From contig CATNEN010000009.1 of assembly GCA_950097015.1 (NCBI GenBank), forward strand, positions 622,501-686,500: a stretch of 64,000 nucleotides of DNA, read 5' to 3'. Origin of the DNA: Macrostomum hystrix (taxonomy: Eukaryota > Platyhelminthes > Macrostomidae). Below are positions 24,549 through 34,886 of this stretch, in pieces; within the stretch, counting starts at the first letter, position 1, and the number at the start of each line of letters is the position of its first letter. The notes under the pieces are model-generated. The model was given only the letters and a program-made list of their open reading frames with translations. It did not search any database and was not told where the DNA came from. The position numbers and the translations under genes are program-made.

Positions 24549-24917
24549 CGAGCTCTTGTTACACTAATCTCGTGTAATCTGCTCGTAGAAGGTCTGGTGT
24601 CAGTCTTCGGGCTCTTGTTACACTAATCTCGTGTAATATGCTCGTAGAAAGCCTGGTGTCAGTCTTCGCAGGCTCTTGTTACACTAATCTCGTGTAATCT
24701 GCTCGTAGAAAGCCTGGTGTCAGTCTTCGGGCTCTTGTTACACTAATCTCGTGTAATCTGCTCGTAGAAAGTCTGGTGTCAGTCTTCGGGCTCTTGTTAC
24801 ACTAATCTCGTGTAATATGCTCGTAGAAAGCCTGGTGTCAGTCTTCGCAGGCTCTTGTTACACTAATCTCGTGTAATCTGCTCGTAGAAAGCCTGGTGTC
24901 AGTCTTCGCAGGCTCTT
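24549..24917. repeat. 59-61-bp tandem repeat (6 copies plus a partial)
   Basis: Starts of GCTCTTGTTACAC are at about 24551, 24611, 24672, 24731, 24790 and 24851. Each unit contains the inverted pair TTACAC-N7-GTGTAA followed by CTGCTCGTAGAAAG and TGGTGTCAGTCTTCG. Unit lengths alternate because of an extra CA before GGCTC. Confidence 0.92.
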
Positions 24918-25109
24918 GCCAGAAATTTTAGCTCACGAAGACGTAAAATTGACTGATCATCGAAGGGCTAAACTACATGAAACAATTTTTTACACTGGGA
25001 TTCCACATCAAGCCGTTCACCTTACGCTCCCTACACAAAACGTTGCTTAGAACAGAAACTAGAAGCGATTCGATGAGCTCAGCATCAACAAGTTTCGGAC
25101 AGTGAAGTC

Positions 25110-25845
25110 ATGCAGCGGCGACAACTTTTGCTTGTTGTTCTGCTGACACTCCTGACCGCGCCGTTTTCCTCAGCTCAACTGCATCTGTTTGACGCGATCG
25201 ACTGTCGGATGTGCATTGACCGAAACTTTGCGATGGCCATCCAGACAGTCAAATCAGTGGTTTCCTGGGCAGCTCTCTGCGGCCAGAACCGGCGCTGCCA
25301 GGCCTTCACAACTCAGGACAGTCCATGCGTGCTGTTTGTGTTCGACAAGTGCAGCAAGTCGGTGTGGAAATGCAGCTGCTCAAAGAGAGGCCGAGTGTTC
25401 GTGAAGCGCCAATCGGGACTCGAGCCTGGACCATTGTGTCCGTCTGGCTTCGGTGACGAGCTTTGCGGAGTGAAGTACAGAATTCTGCGCGGCACTGGCA
25501 GCTGGTCAGCCAGCAGGCGGAGATGCGAGTCCGAGCCTGGTCTTGTTCTCATGTCCGATGTGACAAGCACTGCTGAGATGGCGCATATTCAGGCTCTGTA
25601 CACTAGCAGCGCGAGTCAGGCAATGTGGCTTGGAGGCTACCAGTTGCCAGGCAGTCCGGAGCCGTTAGGCGGCTGGGTCTGGGCGAGCTGTAGTCAGCCC
25701 TGGTCTGTGGCGAGACACTGAGCCAGGGAGCTCAAATGAGAATGCGACCGTCCTGTATAAGATGTATCCTGGCATGTGTGACATTCTGGCCTCCTATCCA
25801 GCTACTAATGACGTAATGTGCGAGTGTGTGTCGCCGCTTGAATGA
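25110..25845 (+). pseudogene. Secreted lectin-like gene, copy 2, frameshifted
   Basis: The ATG at 25110 opens a signal peptide (about 22 residues, ending SSAQ), a PAN-like module with CQAFTTQDSPC, then LCGVKY and the first two thirds of the lectin-like domain. The frame stops at 25719-25721. A +1 shift near 25700 restores the expected C-terminus (LWRDTEPGSSNENATV...CECVSPLE) down to a stop at 25843-25845, so one small indel breaks an otherwise full gene. There is no plausible intron. It could be a recent pseudogene, an allelic null or a consensus error. The lectin part is closest to copy 3 (GGYQLPGSPEP). Confidence 0.8.
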
Positions 25846-25947
25846 TTGAAAGAAGGTTATCCGATCAGAAAATCGGATCAGATCGCGAGCCAAATCAGTT
25901 TTTAGTCTCTTTGTCAGGCAATCGACTATGTTATAAGATGGAAATTA

Positions 25948-25953
25948 AATAAA
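25948..25953 (+). terminator. Poly(A) signal after lectin-like copy 2
   Basis: AATAAA lies about 100 bp past the restored stop codon. Confidence 0.4.
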
Positions 25954-26932
25954 ATTGCCACTATGTCGAAGTGGTCTAGAAGCAAAAAAAGATTCGCCTG
26001 TCTTGAGGATTTTGCTACGCTTACTTACTTATTACTGACCTGATCAGAAGTGAAAATTGTTATTCCTTCAACCGACTTACCCGTTATTTAAAGATTTCAA
26101 TTTTTCTGGCCAAAATTTATCTTGCCAAAATGTGCAGTTAGAGTTTGTAAAGTGAAGCCAGTTTACAAAACAGCAAAGATGCCCGGATGGCTCCTTTGAT
26201 GAAAACTTTAGGCAGAAATCTTCACAAGATAACTAAACAAACTGCGCAGATTACAATGCACCAATTTTCTATTCTCAAAACTCCATAAGGAGAAAGTGCA
26301 GCTGGTCTAGCATTTTCTCTCTCGAGATCTTGAGTGTGCTTAAAAGCAAAAGGCATCAGGTCATGTGTTTTCATGTCAGTCGGTTCACGTGTGAAACAAG
26401 AAAATGTTCTCACTGTGAGAACTAAAAGCAAAGCATGATTGGCTGTTTATAACAAGCAACTTAAAGCAGAATAAATCGAAATGGACAAACTGATTTAGTA
26501 AAAGAGCAGAAGCTTTTTAAGTATAACCAATTTCGCATCTTATAATCAAGAGCTAGGTCTAGGTCGTTTGTAAATTTATTTCTAAGATTTGCAGTGACAT
26601 CAAGGATACATTTGACAGTGCTGCACGTTAATGAAGTCTTCTTCTCAGCAAGCACATTGTTGGGGATAAAAATGAATGCACCTGATGCCTCAGCAGCCCG
26701 ATTTCATTCCAACTTATGGTTTTACGCAAGAATTATTCTTCAAGCAGGCTCGGCCCATTCAGCTCACGGTTGCTATGATAAGTGAAACACTTGAAGAAAG
26801 CTGCAGGCAAACAATTAGCCAAATCAAGCCAAATATTTCAATCTGCTTCTCAAGGCCTATATATCTTAAGCTTCCTGTGAAGCACGGTTTCTTCCAAGGC
26901 ATCACATTCTGGGATCTCAAGGTTTCTAAAAA
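25954..26932. other. Spacer before lectin-like copy 3
   Basis: No gene recognised. CTATATAT at about 26861, 70 bp before the next ATG, is a weak TATA candidate. Confidence 0.45.
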
Positions 26933-27697
26933 ATGTTTAGCCTCTTCGCATCCGTAACGCGGTTCTTGTGGATCGTCGCATGCATTTTTCACCAACGTGT
27001 GGATGCTGACTGGTCCCAGCAGTATCATTGCGTCACTGGCAGTCTCTGCATCGACAGCCACTTTATTGAAACACAGAGCGCCCCGCACTTAAGCGTCTGC
27101 GCAACGCTGTGCAGCCTCAACCAGCACTGCCAGGCTTTTACGATTGAATACGGTCCGTGCCAGCTGTTCGTTTTCGACAAGTGCAGCAAGTCGGTGAGCA
27201 GCTGCAGCTGCTCAAAGAGAGGCCGAGTGTTCGTGAAGCGCCAATCGGGACTCGAGCCTGGCGCATTGTGTCCATCTGGCTACGGTGAAGAGTTGTGCGG
27301 AGTGAAGTACAAAATTCTGCGCGACACTGGCAGCTGGTCAGCCAGCAAAGAAAAGTGTGAGTCGGAGCCTGGTCTGGTGCTCATGACAGACGTGGCAGAC
27401 GTGGTCGAAATGGACCATGTGGAGATGCTGTACAGACGCAGCAGTGCAGGCAAGGCTCTCTGGCTTGGAGGCTACCAGTTGCCAGGCAGTCCGGAGCCTG
27501 CAGGCGGCTGGATGTGGGCCAGCTGCGGTGGCGACGTTAGCGCCAGTCTGTGGGCCACTGGCGAGCCGACAAATTCCTACAATGGAGGCGAGAACGTGAC
27601 AGCGAGATGGACTGTGAAACCTAGGATTACTGATTTTTTGGCCTTCTCAACAGCAGCAAACGACGTCCTGTGCGAATGCGTGTCTCCATTCACTTAG
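26933..27697 (+). CDS. Secreted PAN/apple-like plus C-type-lectin-like protein, copy 3
   Basis: Intronless, 254 residues. It has a hydrophobic signal peptide to about residue 24, a diverged start of the PAN-like module, then the family core from CQAFTIEYGPCQLFVFDKC through RGRVFVKRQ to LCGVKY. The lectin-like domain has WLGGYQ, GGWMW, GEPT in place of EPN, and a terminal CEC. The first ~55 mature residues differ from copies 1, 4 and 5, while the middle block is shared, so it looks like a mosaic. Confidence 0.85.
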   Translation: MFSLFASVTRFLWIVACIFHQRVDADWSQQYHCVTGSLCIDSHFIETQSAPHLSVCATLCSLNQHCQAFTIEYGPCQLFVFDKCSKSVSSCSCSKRGRVFVKRQSGLEPGALCPSGYGEELCGVKYKILRDTGSWSASKEKCESEPGLVLMTDVADVVEMDHVEMLYRRSSAGKALWLGGYQLPGSPEPAGGWMWASCGGDVSASLWATGEPTNSYNGGENVTARWTVKPRITDFLAFSTAANDVLCECVSPFT

Positions 27698-29210
27698 CTG
27701 ATAATGAAGTAAAAACTTGCGCAATCACTTCAAAATCGTCCTTTACTTTCGTACTGTTGTCTCCGTTGCCTGGCTCGATTATGGAGTAAAGATTTTATAT
27801 GCCTGGCAAATAACTTTTTAAATATTTGCCTTCTAGAATGATGCTGAAATTCTGAAGATTTTAGAGTTGCGAGCTGACTTTTGCCATCGAAATTAATTAA
27901 AAGTTCATACTACTGTCAGTAGAATGTTGAGCACAATGCATCTAAATCAAAAGCAGAAGTGAGTATCATGATGCTTTATTAAAAAGCCTTCATTCTTCAT
28001 TCAGTACTTAACTCAAACATTCGGGAATCAAGTGTCTTATTCGTTGAAAGCAGGCAACTCTAAGTTGGGCTGTGAAAATGTACGCGGAAATCATTTTTCA
28101 CACAGGCTGCTTGCAAAAAATCGTATGCAGACGAAATCTTGAGCCTTCACGTTTAGTTAGCATTGACTAGTCCCGGTGGAGCCATGAAAGCGTCGTTAAT
28201 TAGAGGCCGTTAGACACAAGCTGGCCGCTGGACGGTGGCCCAATCTAATTTTTCCCCTAGCACTGTCTAGCAGAGCAGACCAGCCTCTTCCCTACTCTGC
28301 CACCTGCTCCTCTTCGCATTGTTTTGCCCGGTCGGGTGCAGCCAAGGTCACTTTGACTCATGGCGCCATTGATATGACAGCAGCCGGTGGCAGCCCCGAT
28401 CAGCCCATCGTCCGATCCCAGTCTCCAGAGCCGCTAATAATTCATGAGCTGCCTTTTTATTGCGTCAATACGAGAATGGCAGACAAATATTTCTCGCTTG
28501 ACAACAACGGAATGCTAACTCTCGTAGATTGGAAATTAGACGTAGGACCATTGTGGCGTGTGCGATGCGTTTATTAGCACAATATCCAGACATTCCCCAC
28601 GGTCCAGGCAGAAATGCTAAAGAAATAGGGGTTTCGGAAGTAAGTCACATGAGGCATGGGCATTAAGTCTCAGCAGCAAACGTGACTGGTCCAAAAATGC
28701 ATGCCCGCTAAAAGGACACTCTTCAAGCTTTGGAATTGGGAGTCAAATTTATCATATTTAATGTTGTTTCAGATTAGGCCGCTAAAATAAAAACCTGACT
28801 TCGAGCGTTTAATGAGGAGACTATTTCATTATTCTCATTATTCTAAAAGCATAAACGAACAAGTTTGAATTAAGAATCGTTTTTTATCGCCGTGTCGTGC
28901 CTTGCTTCTTAATTTGCCGTAAATAAAAAACAACTACAATAAATACTTAGGCACAATATTCTCAATGCAGAAAATGTACTTCGTATTAATTTGACCTACA
29001 GAACTATTTCCAGCAATAAAAATTAATCTGTCCAAAAACAGCTAAAACTAAAAACTCCTATTAATCTAATTGGTTATAATTTTTTGAACCAACCAAAGAG
29101 CTTGCCCGTGTGGGTAGTGCGTCTGCATATAGAACTTTGCATATAGAACTATTCACAAATATCAGCATTCGACTCTTGAGCAGTTCGGTTTTTCCAGAAC
29201 AATCAGCGCA
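27698..29210. other. Spacer between lectin-like copies 3 and 4
   Basis: 28160-28580 is GC-richer and holds an open frame from the ATG at 28374 to a stop at 28575 (about 67 residues, starting MTAAGGSPDQ). No domain, splice site or paralogue supports it, so it is only noted. Confidence 0.4.
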
Positions 29211-29957
29211 ATGCATCCTGTCGACCTCTTATTCCTGGTCATCTCAGCTTCACTAGCAACAGCCCAGAGCGGTCAGCAGTGCCTCACTGGATTCTGGCAG
29301 CTCAGCAACGGCTCCCTCTGCATTCGCAGTGACTTCACGCGCACGTTCAGTGACATTGGCTCGGAGCTGCAGTGCTCCTTCGAGTGCACCAAGGAGCCGC
29401 GCTGCCAGGCCTTCACAACCCAGGATGGACCGTGCCAGCTGTTCGTGTTCGACAAGTGCAGCAAGTCGGTGAGGAACTGCAACTGCTCCAAAAGAGGCCG
29501 AGTGTTCGTGAAGCGCCAATCGGGACTCGAGCCTGGCGCACTGTGTCCATCTGGCTACGGTGACGAGCTGTGCGGAGTGAAGTATCAGTTCATGAATGAC
29601 TTGAAAACGTGGGCGAATCAGAGGCTGAGATGCGAGTCCCAGCCGGGCCTTGTGATCATGGCCGATGTGACGGACGATGCTGAGCTGAGCCATGTGAATG
29701 CCATGTACGTCGCTCACAACCCGGGAATACCTATGTACCTGGGCGGCTACCGGACATTTACCGGCAGCGCGCAGACGGATGGCTGGTTTTGGATCGGCTG
29801 CAATGGCACTGTCGGAAACTTTGTATGGGCTCCAGGTGAACCAAATAGTTTTGAAGAGAAGGCCACTGCTCGTTACACGAGCATCGAGAAAATTGTTGAC
29901 ATCACTGACACCGGGTTGTATGGCGTAATTTGCGAGTGTCTTTCACCCTTTGCCTGA
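29211..29957 (+). CDS. Secreted PAN/apple-like plus C-type-lectin-like protein, copy 4
   Basis: Intronless, 248 residues. It has a signal peptide ending at about residue 19 (SLATAQ), a PAN-like module (SGQQC to RNCNC), the basic RGRVFVKRQ linker, then a lectin-like domain with MYLGGY, GWFW, GEPN and a terminal CEC. The DNA from about 29270 to 29582 is nearly identical to copy 5 on the opposite strand and close to copy 1. Similarity drops sharply after LCGVKY. Confidence 0.87.
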   Translation: MHPVDLLFLVISASLATAQSGQQCLTGFWQLSNGSLCIRSDFTRTFSDIGSELQCSFECTKEPRCQAFTTQDGPCQLFVFDKCSKSVRNCNCSKRGRVFVKRQSGLEPGALCPSGYGDELCGVKYQFMNDLKTWANQRLRCESQPGLVIMADVTDDAELSHVNAMYVAHNPGIPMYLGGYRTFTGSAQTDGWFWIGCNGTVGNFVWAPGEPNSFEEKATARYTSIEKIVDITDTGLYGVICECLSPFA

Positions 29958-30028
29958 TTCACCGAGGCGGCCGAACTTCAAGAAGACAAATGAAGAAAAC
30001 TTGCGCGAAAGGCAAAAATTAGTCGCTT

Positions 30029-30034
30029 AATAAA
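30029..30034 (+). terminator. Poly(A) signal after lectin-like copy 4
   Basis: AATAAA about 70 bp past the stop codon. Confidence 0.5.
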
Positions 30035-30428
30035 ATATATGTACTTTACTCAAGGTCTTTTTTGGAGTGTCGGCCACTTTCTGCTTCAGACCGATCGATA
30101 CTATGCTATCTTCTACGCACACTAGATTGCCCAACCGTGCGGAATGAACGATACTCATATCTATATTAGATTCAGATAGATTCTAGTAGTTCTAGTAGTT
30201 CTAGTAGTATCTGAATCTAGTAGTATCCATCTATCGCTTTGGTTGCTGGATTTCCACTTTGTAAACTTGTAATATACAGTTATAAGCGATCACTACAAAA
30301 ATAGTTTTTTCGTTTTTGTAAATATATACTAGCTCTGAATAAGGCCCAGTTTTGGCCAAAACTTTGGTCCATCGCTTAAAACAGAAATCTGCCGCTCGAA
30401 CTGTGTGCGTGGCGCGCCTGTAGGTGAC
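30035..30428. other. Spacer leading into the 10-bp satellite
   Basis: Contains CTAGTAGTT micro-repeats at about 30182-30225 and no gene. Confidence 0.5.
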
Positions 30429-31922
30429 ATGAATCTATCTATCTATCTGAATCTATCTGAATCTATCTGAATCTATCTGAATCTATCTGAATCTATCTGA
30501 ATCTATCTGAATCTATCTGAATCTATCTGAATCTATCTGAATCTATCTGAATCTATCTGAATCTATCTGAATCTATCTGAATCTATATGAATCTATCTGA
30601 ATCTATCTGAATCTATCTGAATCTATCTGAATCTATCTGAATCTATCTGAATCTATCTGAATCTATCTGAATCTATCTGAATCTATCTGAATCTATCTGA
30701 ATCTATCTGAATCTATCTGAATCTATCTGAATCTATCTGAATCTATATGAATCTATCTGAATCTATCTGAATCTATCTGAATCTATCTGAATCTATCTGA
30801 ATCTATCTGAATCTATCTGAATCTATCTGAATCTATCTGAATCTATCTGAATCTATCTGAATCTATCTGAATCTATCTGAATCTATCTGAATCTATCTGA
30901 ATCTATCTGAATCTATCTGAACCTATCTGAATCTATCTGAATCTAACTGAATCTATCTGAATCTATCTGAATCTATCTGAATCTATCTGAATCTATCTGA
31001 ATCTATCTGAATCTATCTGAATCTATCTGAATCTATCTGAATCTATCTGAATCTATCTGAATCTATCTGAATCTATCTGAATCTATCTGAATCTATCTGA
31101 ATCTATCTGAATCTATCTGAATCTATATGAATCTATCTGAATCTATCTGAACCTATCTGAATCTATCTGAATCTAACTGAATCTATCTGAATCTATCTGA
31201 ATCTATCTGAATCTATCTGAATCTATCTGAATCTATCTGAATCTATCTGAATCTATCTGAATCTATCTGAATCTATCTGAATCTATCTGAATCTATCTGA
31301 ATCTATCTGAATCTATCTGAATCTATCTGAATCTATCTGAATCTATCTGAATCTATCTGAATCTATCTGAATCTATCTGAATCTATCTGAATCTATCTGA
31401 ACCTATCTGAATCTATCTGAATCTATCTGAATCTATCTGAATCTATCTGAATATATCTGAATCTATCTGAATCTATCTGAATCTATCTGAATCTATCTGA
31501 ATCTATCTGAATCTATCTGAATCTATCTGAATCTATCTGAATCTATCTGAATCTATCTGAATATATCTGAATCTATCTGAATCTATCTGAATCTATCTGA
31601 ATCTATCTGAATCTATCTGAATCTATCTGAATCTATCTGAATCTATCTGAATCTATCTGAATCTATCTGAATCTATCTGAATCTATCTGAATCTATCTGA
31701 ATCTATCTGAATATATCTGAATCTATCTGAATATATCTGAATCTATCTGAATCTATCTGAATCTATCTGAATCTATCTGAATCTATCTGAATATATCTGA
31801 ATCTATCTGAATCTATCTGAATCTATCTGAATCTATCTGAATCTATCTGAATCTATCTGAATCTATCTGAATCTATCTGAATCTATCTGAATCTATCTGA
31901 ATCTATCTGAATCTATCTGAAT
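30429..31922. repeat. 10-bp satellite ATCTATCTGA (about 150 copies)
   Basis: Near-perfect decamer array. Rare variants (ATCTATATGA, ACCTATCTGA, ATCTAACTGA, ATATATCTGA) are spread through it. The block ACCTATCTGA...ATCTAACTGA occurs twice with the same spacing (about 30920 and 31150), evidence of segmental duplication inside the array. Confidence 0.97.
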
Positions 31923-32079
31923 CATAATTTATTTTACTGATTAAAACTTTTACTTGAGGGATCATTACTTTGTATTGGCTACACTTAGGCTACGCTTCTC
32001 GTCTTTGCGAGAAAACTTCCGCTGGTCATGCAAAGCAGCAGAAATTCACAAACATTTTTCAAGTTAGAACTGTATTCAG

Positions 32080-32298
32080 ATTCAAACGTGGTCTGCTCGG
32101 TCTTCAAGCAGCCAGTATGAGTTGATCCAGAATCACCTGGTCGAATGGTTCCACGCACTCGCAAAGAGCGCCCCGGGTCGTGTCGAGCTCACGGCTGTCA
32201 GAAAGCTTGCCTACCGAGTTGCCTCGCATAACGATGCCGTCACCGTCAAGGCGGTTGAGCGGCTCACACTGGACCTGCTGCCCATCAAGGAGAAATGA
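32080..32298 (+). CDS. Orphan terminal exon of an unrecognised gene
   Basis: An acceptor (TATTCAG at 32073-32079) opens a phase-0 frame of 72 codons ending in TGA at 32296-32298. The composition is clearly exon-like (GC-rich, charged: ...ELTAVRKLAYRVASHNDAV...). No partner exon is seen upstream, where the 10-bp satellite ends only 150 bp away, so the gene may have been cut by the satellite or be a dispersed duplicate. Family not recognised. Confidence 0.35.
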   Translation: MQTWSARSSSSQYELIQNHLVEWFHALAKSAPGRVELTAVRKLAYRVASHNDAVTVKAVERLTLDLLPIKEK

Positions 32299-33307
32299 GA
32301 CTCCTTACTTACTATTGAGTATGGCATATACAGCCATGATAGAAAGCATAGTCCTGTACGTCTGAGAGGCCTGGGCGCCTTGTTTCCTGGAACTTGGGAC
32401 CCTGGAATAGAGAGAATTAACTTTAAGAACTGCAAGGCAATACTACAACTCAGTCAAAATACTGACAGCAATGGGGCCCGATCAGAACTTTTTCGACTGC
32501 CTCTATTGTATGATAGACAGAAAAGAAGATTCCAGTTCCGGTCATCCCTATCTCATCGCCCAGACTCCATTATATCTAAGCTTATACGGGACCCGGAATA
32601 CAGCGAAGTAGGCATTGCAACAAAAAATGAGAAGTGTACTGCGAAACTGTTCACTGAGCTCAAAGACAAAGTCTGCTAAAATTCACAGGGAAAACTTTCA
32701 ATGGGATTTTCTAGGACACTGGAGACAGGCGAAATTCTGCAAAGCTCAGCAATTTCTACTTTAGTTACAAAAGAGATTTCTGCCGTGAAAAATATCTATC
32801 AAAGACCCAGCATTCTGTGTCAAATTTTCGCAAATCACAGACTTTCCTATGAAACGATGCGTTCTGTGCGCCCGAAAATCCCTTAAAAGGTGGTCACGGA
32901 AGATTTCGTTGGAGACACTTCATCCATTAGTAAAGAACTTTCGTAGTCAGAAGAAGAAGACAGCAGAAGACAAAAGCCTTTTTTATGGTTCAAGAAAATA
33001 CAAAGGTAGCAGGAAAGCTAGCAAAGTACAAGAATTGCGAGACTGCAGCTGCCCTAGAAATATCATAACATGGCAAAAATATGCGCGCCAAGCTCGCTTT
33101 CCGCATTTTTTCTACCTTTTCTTCCTCTCATTTATGCACTGCCAATATGATTCACTTCGATCCATCCGATTGAAGTAAATTTTACCCTTACTATTGTTAC
33201 TATTGTCATGTGTGTATAATGTTTAACTTGATCGAATAACTATTCGCTGAATATAAAAAATCAGCAACTTTGAAGCGTGCGCAAAAAATATATAATAAGA
33301 AGGAGTG
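32299..33307. other. Spacer
   Basis: Several short plus-strand frames (to about 109 residues) have no recognisable domain. The sequence looks like decayed, formerly repeated DNA. Confidence 0.4.
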
Positions 33308-33600
33308 AGTCCACATGCGCCATCTCGGCGGAGTCAGTCACCTCTCAGCCATGATCGCAAGCCCCGCGTCCGGCTCACAATTCTGATTGTGCACAGACCA
33401 CATGAGAGTCTTCCGAAATGTTTCTGTACTTTACTCCGCACAGGTCGTCACTCTAGCTAGGCGGGCACAGCGCACCTGGCTTGAGTCCCGGCTGGCCTCT
33501 CCTTGAGCAGCCGCAGTCTCTCACTAACTTGCCGCACTTGTCGAACACGAAGAGCTGGCAGTGCCCGGCGTTCATGTTGAAGCCCTGGCAGCTAGTAAGG
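33308..33600 (-). pseudogene. Lectin-like gene fragment
   Basis: Read on the minus strand, the family blocks appear in order: HCQLFVFDKCGK, a CGCSRRG-like segment, QPGLKPGALCP, a stop where SGYG should be, DLCGVKY, then a frame change to AGLAIMAE and DSAEMAHVD. Signal peptide and most of the lectin domain are missing. It lies about 500 bp downstream of copy 5 in the same orientation, so it is probably a broken tandem duplicate. Confidence 0.75.
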
Positions 33601-34088
33601 TCTGTATACGAGTACAGACCCTGAATCTCATCGTTAGGGATTTAACACTTTTAAAGTGCATGGAGGTTGGCCCTCGAGGACGGACATTGCATAGTAAGCC
33701 ACCAAGGCTAGTTTTTTCGGCTGCGCCCCAAAATGAACGTAGCCTAGCTCACACGCCGAATCCATATCTCAGGAATCTTGCGCGACAGACAAACGTGTTA
33801 GACCATTGTTGGACTTTTTGCTATATTTTTTCATAGAATAGAGGTGGAACTTCTGAGAAGCAAGCCGAAGCACGCTCAAACTCATCGTTTTTCGCGCTTG
33901 CCGAGGCATTGACAGTAGGCGGAGGGAGCCGAAAATAATTTTGTGGGGGTGGGGCCAGAAACGAGACACAACACATCTGAAGCATTTCCCAACCATGATG
34001 GTACCCGTAAGTCTCAGAAAACCTCAGTAGAAAAATGTCAGGTGAATAACCGTCGCACTATCCTGTGGCGCAAGAGTGGCTCAATCAA
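33601..34088. other. Spacer between the fragment and lectin-like copy 5
   Basis: No gene recognised. Confidence 0.45.
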
Positions 34089-34886
34089 TCAATCGAATGG
34101 GGAGACGCACTCGCAGATGGTGCCACCGAAGGGGGTCAGCCAGAAAGCATCGTACAAGCCGACGGCGCCATAGTACTGCTTCACTGCGTTCTCGCCAAAG
34201 TTACCAGCGTTATTTGGCTCTCCAGAAAGCCAGAGACCGATGTCCACAGGTAGGCCACAGGAGACCCACTGCCAGCCGCCAGCAGGCTCAGGACTCCCTG
34301 CAGTCTGGAAGCCGCCAATCCAGACCTCTCTGTTTGCGCTCCCAGACAAACTTGCCAGGTGGCTGAGCTCAGCTGAGTTCGTCACGTCAGCCATGATGGT
34401 GAGGCCAGCCTCCGACTCGCACTTCTGCCTGCTCTGTTCCCATGCTCCGGTTCCGAAGTGAAGTAGGTACTTCACTCCGCACAGCTCGTTACCGTAGCCA
34501 GATGGACACAGTGCGCCAGGCTCGAGTCCCGATTGGCGCTTCACGAACACTCGGCCTCTTTTGGAGCAGTTGCAGTTCCTCACCGACTTGCTGCACTTGT
34601 CGAACACGAACAGCTGGCACGGTCCATCCTGGGTTGTGAAGGCCTGGCAGCGCGGCTCCTTGGTGCACTCGAAGGAGCACTGCAGCTCCGAGCCAATGTC
34701 ATTCAGCGTGCGCGTGAAGTCGCTGCGAATGCAGAGGGAGCCGTTGCTGAGCTGCCAGAATCCAGTGGGGCACTGCTGACCGCTCTCGGCTTTGAGTACA
34801 AGACTTAAAATTAAAACTAAAATCAAAAAACTTTTTAGGCATTTTTCTATCTGTGATGTAAGCTTGCTTGCCTGTAATGCTTGCAT
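34089..34886 (-). CDS. Secreted PAN/apple-like plus C-type-lectin-like protein, copy 5
   Basis: Intronless, 265 residues. The N-terminus is longer than in the other copies: about 16 polar residues precede a hydrophobic stretch (FLILVLILSLVL), so it is a signal peptide or signal anchor. From ESGQQC to LCGVKY the protein and DNA almost equal copy 4. The lectin-like part has WIGGF, AGGWQWVSC, GEPNN and a terminal CEC, and resembles copies 2 and 3 (GSPEPAGGW). It is therefore a mosaic of two subtypes. Confidence 0.86.
   Translation of the reverse strand: MQALQASKLTSQIEKCLKSFLILVLILSLVLKAESGQQCPTGFWQLSNGSLCIRSDFTRTLNDIGSELQCSFECTKEPRCQAFTTQDGPCQLFVFDKCSKSVRNCNCSKRGRVFVKRQSGLEPGALCPSGYGNELCGVKYLLHFGTGAWEQSRQKCESEAGLTIMADVTNSAELSHLASLSGSANREVWIGGFQTAGSPEPAGGWQWVSCGLPVDIGLWLSGEPNNAGNFGENAVKQYYGAVGLYDAFWLTPFGGTICECVSPFD

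Noticed and set aside
30429-31922. Telomeric repeat
   Set aside because: ATCTATCTGA does not resemble known telomere repeats and the array is internal.
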